Positions 61,901 to 64,000 of a stretch of 64,000 nt of DNA are shown in pieces. Origin of the DNA: Paramesorhizobium salinisoli (GTDB lineage Bacteria > Pseudomonadota > Alphaproteobacteria > Rhizobiales > Rhizobiaceae). Position numbers and translations under genes: made by a program. The first letter of the stretch is position 1, and every line of letters begins with the position of its first letter. Under the pieces are notes generated by a model. It worked only from the letters and a program-made list of their open reading frames with translations. It made no database searches and was not told the DNA's origin. The stretch is taken from positions 205,745-269,744 of the forward strand of contig NZ_QOZG01000007.1 of assembly GCF_003335045.1 (NCBI RefSeq), given 5' to 3'.

Positions 61901-62462
61901 CGGCTCCTCCTGGGCGGGACCGTTGGGTTGGATTTCAGCGGCGGTTTGGCTGGGCGGCGCAGCAATCTTGCACTGGAAATCGAATGAGAACCAGCGCACC
62001 TATTTCGAAGCAGACATGAAGTCCATTCTAGCCAATCTGGAACCGCCCGTGAACGAAGAGCGCGCGGCGATCCTGGCAGAAGGCAGAGACGATTTCGGCG
62101 CCTCCGATGAGGCGGTCGGCCGTCCGCTGTTCCCGCTCCTGGAACAATTGGCCGAGTATCGCGGCTATGACACGCCTGAAGAGAAACAGGAGTTTTTCAA
62201 GTATATTCTTTACAATGAGGATGCATTGCCCAACGACATGCTGAGGGAGTTGTCCAACGCCTCGAAGGGAATCATCGTCGATCACCAATCTGACGACGAC
62301 GGATACCTGATGGAGTCACGGGCCGCGGACGAGCGGGGCTATTATCCTCAGCCGCTAACGATCGAGCAGTTGAACAATTGGATAGAGGGCACGATTCCCG
62401 AAGGACAAACGATGGGCATGCTCAATAATCCTGGAATCGAGCTGCCGCCGATGAGGAACTAG
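58947..62462 (+). CDS. Very large LysM-containing protein, paralogue 2 (candidate T3SS-associated secreted protein)
   Basis: 1171 aa with an aaggaggg ribosome binding site, no Sec signal peptide (MATIDRIFNRLTPFFNKANQ), polar Asn-rich N-terminus. LysM-like domain at about residues 124-195 (ITYRAQEGDSLIEIARQLGY … ETHVLTVLSD). Long acidic helical body. An EF-hand-like calcium loop SADGDGTISDEE at about 432-443. Hydrophobic region about 930-1010 (SMGAASTAHAVAILAGSSWA then GPLGWISAAVWLGGAAI). The C-terminal domain PLFPLLEQLAEYRGYDTPEE matches the end of the 1040 aa protein. Flanked by Tn3 debris on the left. Likely secreted through the T3SS (inference); no described family recognised. Confidence 0.75.
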   Translation: MATIDRIFNRLTPFFNKANQNSSVIWNRIVEQNGSRNTPETLTNNFVDSAENPVGDSQPRNNTVTHTNGFDHYQNAPLAFGYHTQQTGGNEPLVPVNNVTPAQEPRTELDGSNPANNSPTGQITYRAQEGDSLIEIARQLGYDQDLDPEVAEKLGFDPDKDYAEQYAELLTRINPEMRPDPGGLPETHVLTVLSDERIQDIQGMFEILDGSDSIDDLSNAQKGELQGLVDAELISAAGIMDGEEFETELNEIRDHLQAVLPQAEGLSDLIDSRAESFSMNMNGLFSSLRESGAAAVESGDWSAFQAELEDVLRSKINPAYPTSPDFDSDQVVNDFIAELAFYGPIDAETLKVDQGYLDALEAANHQVMVTDVAERITDGDSLELQLFGVPADRADQILVELSEMPPTGTYGDEDNPPTSRLAEIVYPLQETSADGDGTISDEEAELLSDLNVVATQAGASAELDENGRMQIPEGVSRLAKLLVDADSGHLNPEAGTAGDRMLRLGIAESIGNGDGATLAIAMADQYAKKGGWDGAADNMLHMISVGVNKLTQDADQTTQDYIRLFGDPQYAGANLEGLVPEEDRQQAIGATEQGNLEENPETVRDFERLFAGAVATNAALEALPESLRNLEGTGLDGYERLTGEHGDLKTTLLGNENDKNAISMIGASGLGMPQEPLPTLTLEQVGTRLEDSELFQEYASLYENVSEEEFNTVFNDVLDTYGKIEDQLANPDSNIIDLPPGMAELPGPVKEVLNGLEGMSREEALAALRDQPVHGASLLMTLEALENGQPNGPSGGFLSREIKNSSLQVSTALVNPSPIAENIANRWGPNFEPQEGLRSQRAAAIPFSSVSGALNIWGFDEFIASDRLDDKAWAMVFGTLAGLDMTRVAAAGVQNFFIPQGRHVRPSTGMGSIFNQGGRLDRFTRTGFVNGPGAVRVLGNTVSAVTGPIAFWTAGTEFSNGNTLGGVVWTSMGAASTAHAVAILAGSSWAGPLGWISAAVWLGGAAILHWKSNENQRTYFEADMKSILANLEPPVNEERAAILAEGRDDFGASDEAVGRPLFPLLEQLAEYRGYDTPEEKQEFFKYILYNEDALPNDMLRELSNASKGIIVDHQSDDDGYLMESRAADERGYYPQPLTIEQLNNWIEGTIPEGQTMGMLNNPGIELPPMRN

Positions 62463-62829
62463 TACCGCTCCCCAAAGATTCTGACGGGTTGGTGAATTAT
62501 CGTGAGATGGGCAGCGCCTCGGGCTCGATGAGCAATTGAATGCTCCTAGCCAATGTTCGTTTCTGTATAACTTCTTTGGTAGAGCGCCCGGATTCGATTT
62601 AGCATCCTTCAAAAATGGACCCCGCCTCTTCTACAACGGTGGGGAAAGCTGCTCATACGAGGCAGGAGGGCTGGATACGGACGAGAAAAGCGGCAGCTTG
62701 CTATTTTCGAAGTCCCTGCTGGCGAAATCAATGATGGACCGAAAGGGCGTAGCGGTGATCTTCGTAGTTCCGTTCTCCACCTCCGTTTGATAAGACCGGG
62801 CAACATCCTAAACGCGCAGTGGAAAGCCT
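62463..62829. other. Gap between LysM paralogue 2 and the patatin gene
   Basis: 367 bp. An 84-codon plus-strand frame (62536-62790) has no ribosome binding site and no recognisable features. No terminator-like hairpin was seen after the LysM gene. Presumed promoter region or decayed sequence. Confidence 0.35.
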
Positions 62830-62841
62830 TTGACCCATCGA

Positions 62842-63942
62842 ATGTTTGTGGCGTTTGCCGGGGGCGGTGCGAAGGCACTGATTCATCTCGGCGCTCTAAG
62901 AGCGCTGGAATCAAAGGGTGTCGATTTCAGAGGGCTCTCTGGCACATCCGCGGGAGCATTGGTTGCGACGCTAAAGGCCTCGGGGTTCTCAGCAGATGAG
63001 CTTTTGAACCCACTCGACAAATCTTCCGTCATATCGCGGCTTGGCGAGATTAGGCCCTCCATCAAACAGGCAAAGCATCTGTTCGGGAGATGGGGATGGT
63101 GGAAAGTCTGGCTTTTTCGCACCGCGATGCCGATGTTGCCGACTATTTTATGCGTCTCGCTGGTGGGTGTAGCACTCGCTCTTATTTCGGTCGGTGCGTT
63201 CTTGGCATGGGGTAGAATTTTTCTAGCCGCAGCTATTTTCACTGCACTGATTATTTTTCTTGGCTGCGTCGCGACGTCGCTTTTATCAGGACTCGCTAGA
63301 TCGCGGGAGTTTTCTGAAGCCCTCGGCATCCTCCTCCAGCAGCGGATGTTCCCATCAGAATCGGGACGCGTCGTTCGAATGAGCGACTTTGGCCGCGACG
63401 GTCGGCCGATCCTCAAGATCGTAAGCGCCAATCTGACGACCGGGAAGATGGAGCTTTTTTCTCCTGAGCGAACGCCGAATGTCCCTGTGGCGGATGCGGT
63501 CGCTGCCTCCATCTCCCTTCCGATCATATTCGAACCGCTGATCATTGACGAAAACTTGCATATGGACGGAGGGATTGTCTCAAACCTCCCTGCCTGGCCG
63601 TTTGATGAAGAGCGTGAACTTGATCCGGATGCCATCACCCTCGCCGTCGAGATCCAGACAGCCAAGGAACGGCGCATCCTCAATCGGCTAAATTGGCTAG
63701 GTGCCTTCATTCAAACTGGACTGTTCGGCTCTTCCGAACTTAATCTTCGTGCTGCCGGCCAGGCTGAACGGCTCGAACTTTCAACAAGCTTGCATCTTCT
63801 CGAGTTCGATCTGTCCGTCGATAGGGCCGTTAAGAAGGTCCTCGATGCGGAAACGGCGGCAACGGCCAAATTGGAGCTTCGACCTTGCGGATCTGCATGC
63901 GGCTGTGAAGCAGGCCCTCCAGCTCGGAGCGATCGGTTTTGA
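62842..63942 (+). CDS. Patatin-like phospholipase with inserted membrane helices, 3' end replaced by IS21 sequence
   Basis: The frame begins at a TTG (62830) or, preferred, ATG (62842): MFVAFAGGGAKALIHLGALR, with the oxyanion-hole GGG, nucleophile elbow GTSAGAL near residue 43 and dyad Asp in HMDGGIVSNLP. The Ser-Asp dyad is complete, so hydrolase activity is possible. Between them, residues about 98-155 contain two strongly hydrophobic helices, unusual for bacterial patatins. The last 20 or so residues (after about 63868) are out-of-frame IS21 sequence, so the original C-terminus is lost. Confidence 0.78.
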   Translation: MFVAFAGGGAKALIHLGALRALESKGVDFRGLSGTSAGALVATLKASGFSADELLNPLDKSSVISRLGEIRPSIKQAKHLFGRWGWWKVWLFRTAMPMLPTILCVSLVGVALALISVGAFLAWGRIFLAAAIFTALIIFLGCVATSLLSGLARSREFSEALGILLQQRMFPSESGRVVRMSDFGRDGRPILKIVSANLTTGKMELFSPERTPNVPVADAVAASISLPIIFEPLIIDENLHMDGGIVSNLPAWPFDEERELDPDAITLAVEIQTAKERRILNRLNWLGAFIQTGLFGSSELNLRAAGQAERLELSTSLHLLEFDLSVDRAVKKVLDAETAATAKLELRPCGSACGCEAGPPARSDRF

Positions 63943-64000
63943 CGCCGTCAAGCATCTGATCCTGTGCCGGGTAGAGCGCCGCCCGCCGCGATTGGACCTG
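63869..64000 (+). pseudogene. IS21-family istA transposase 3' part (runs off window)
   Basis: Plus-strand frame NWSFDLADLHAAVKQALQLG then AIGFDAVKHLILCRVERRPP and RLDL continuing to the last base. This is the C-terminal region of IstA. It starts abruptly at the end of the patatin homology, so only a 3' portion of istA seems present at this junction; the rest of the element lies beyond the window. Confidence 0.75.

Noticed and set aside
1..64000. CRISPR arrays, rRNA or tRNA genes
   Set aside because: No regularly spaced repeats, and no tRNA- or rRNA-like sequence noticed on reading.

Overview
The window looks like accessory DNA, probably a plasmid or genomic island, of an alphaproteobacterium of the Rhizobiaceae or a close relative. 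It has high-GC coding sequence, many ABC and tripartite transporters with their own regulators, and remnants of IS3-independent families (IS6, IS21, ISL3, Tn3, TniA-like). Above all it carries a rhizobial-type (Rhc) type III secretion system (T3SS) in the nolW-nolB-nolT-nolU-nolV-rhcN-O-rhcQRST gene order.

Layout. 1-4.0 kb: tricarboxylate transporter tctCBA with divergent tctD (cut by the window edge). 4.0-7.3 kb: degenerate accessory stretch with a PIN/RHH toxin-antitoxin pair, an orphan HigA-like antitoxin and broken ORFs. 7.2-13.4 kb: MocR-type regulator (C-terminally damaged) divergent from an operon of a cytoplasmic binding-protein-like enzyme, an amino-acid-type ABC transporter and an M20 amidohydrolase. 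13.4-18.6 kb: terC/alx-exoD operon, a low-GC patch, small envelope proteins and integrase debris. 18.6-20.4 kb: GAF-GGDEF diguanylate cyclase. 20.9-27.7 kb: sugar ABC transporter plus sugar epimerase operon with divergent AraC regulator. 27.9-35.5 kb: IclR regulator and a PotABCD-like importer wrapped around a three-gene HcnABC/opine-oxidase-like dehydrogenase. 35.5-37.1 kb: gene graveyard (LysR tail, arginase tail, hydrolase cut by an ISL3 remnant).

37.1-62.5 kb is the main attraction: a nearly complete T3SS. One operon on the minus strand runs nolW(secretin N-domain)-59 aa protein-sctI-J-K-L-N-O-Q-R-S-T, mostly with 4-nt ATGA overlaps. A divergent plus-strand set carries sctF (53 aa needle), sctD, a 136 aa unknown, a TPR protein, sctV, a Tad/CpaC-type secretin and a CpaD-like lipoprotein. 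A TadD-like TPR lipoprotein then lies on the minus strand, followed by sctU and an L,D-transpeptidase on the plus strand. The cluster is bracketed by two very large paralogous LysM proteins (1040 and 1171 aa) that I do not recognise as a described effector or translocator family. SctU lacks the NPTH self-cleavage motif and has GDPDG there instead. No translocator, SctP ruler, SctW gatekeeper, TtsI regulator or known effector is visible, so the LysM giants are the best candidates for dedicated substrates. The right edge holds a patatin-like phospholipase truncated by an IS21 remnant.

All calls are from reading the sequence and translations by eye. No database search was run.
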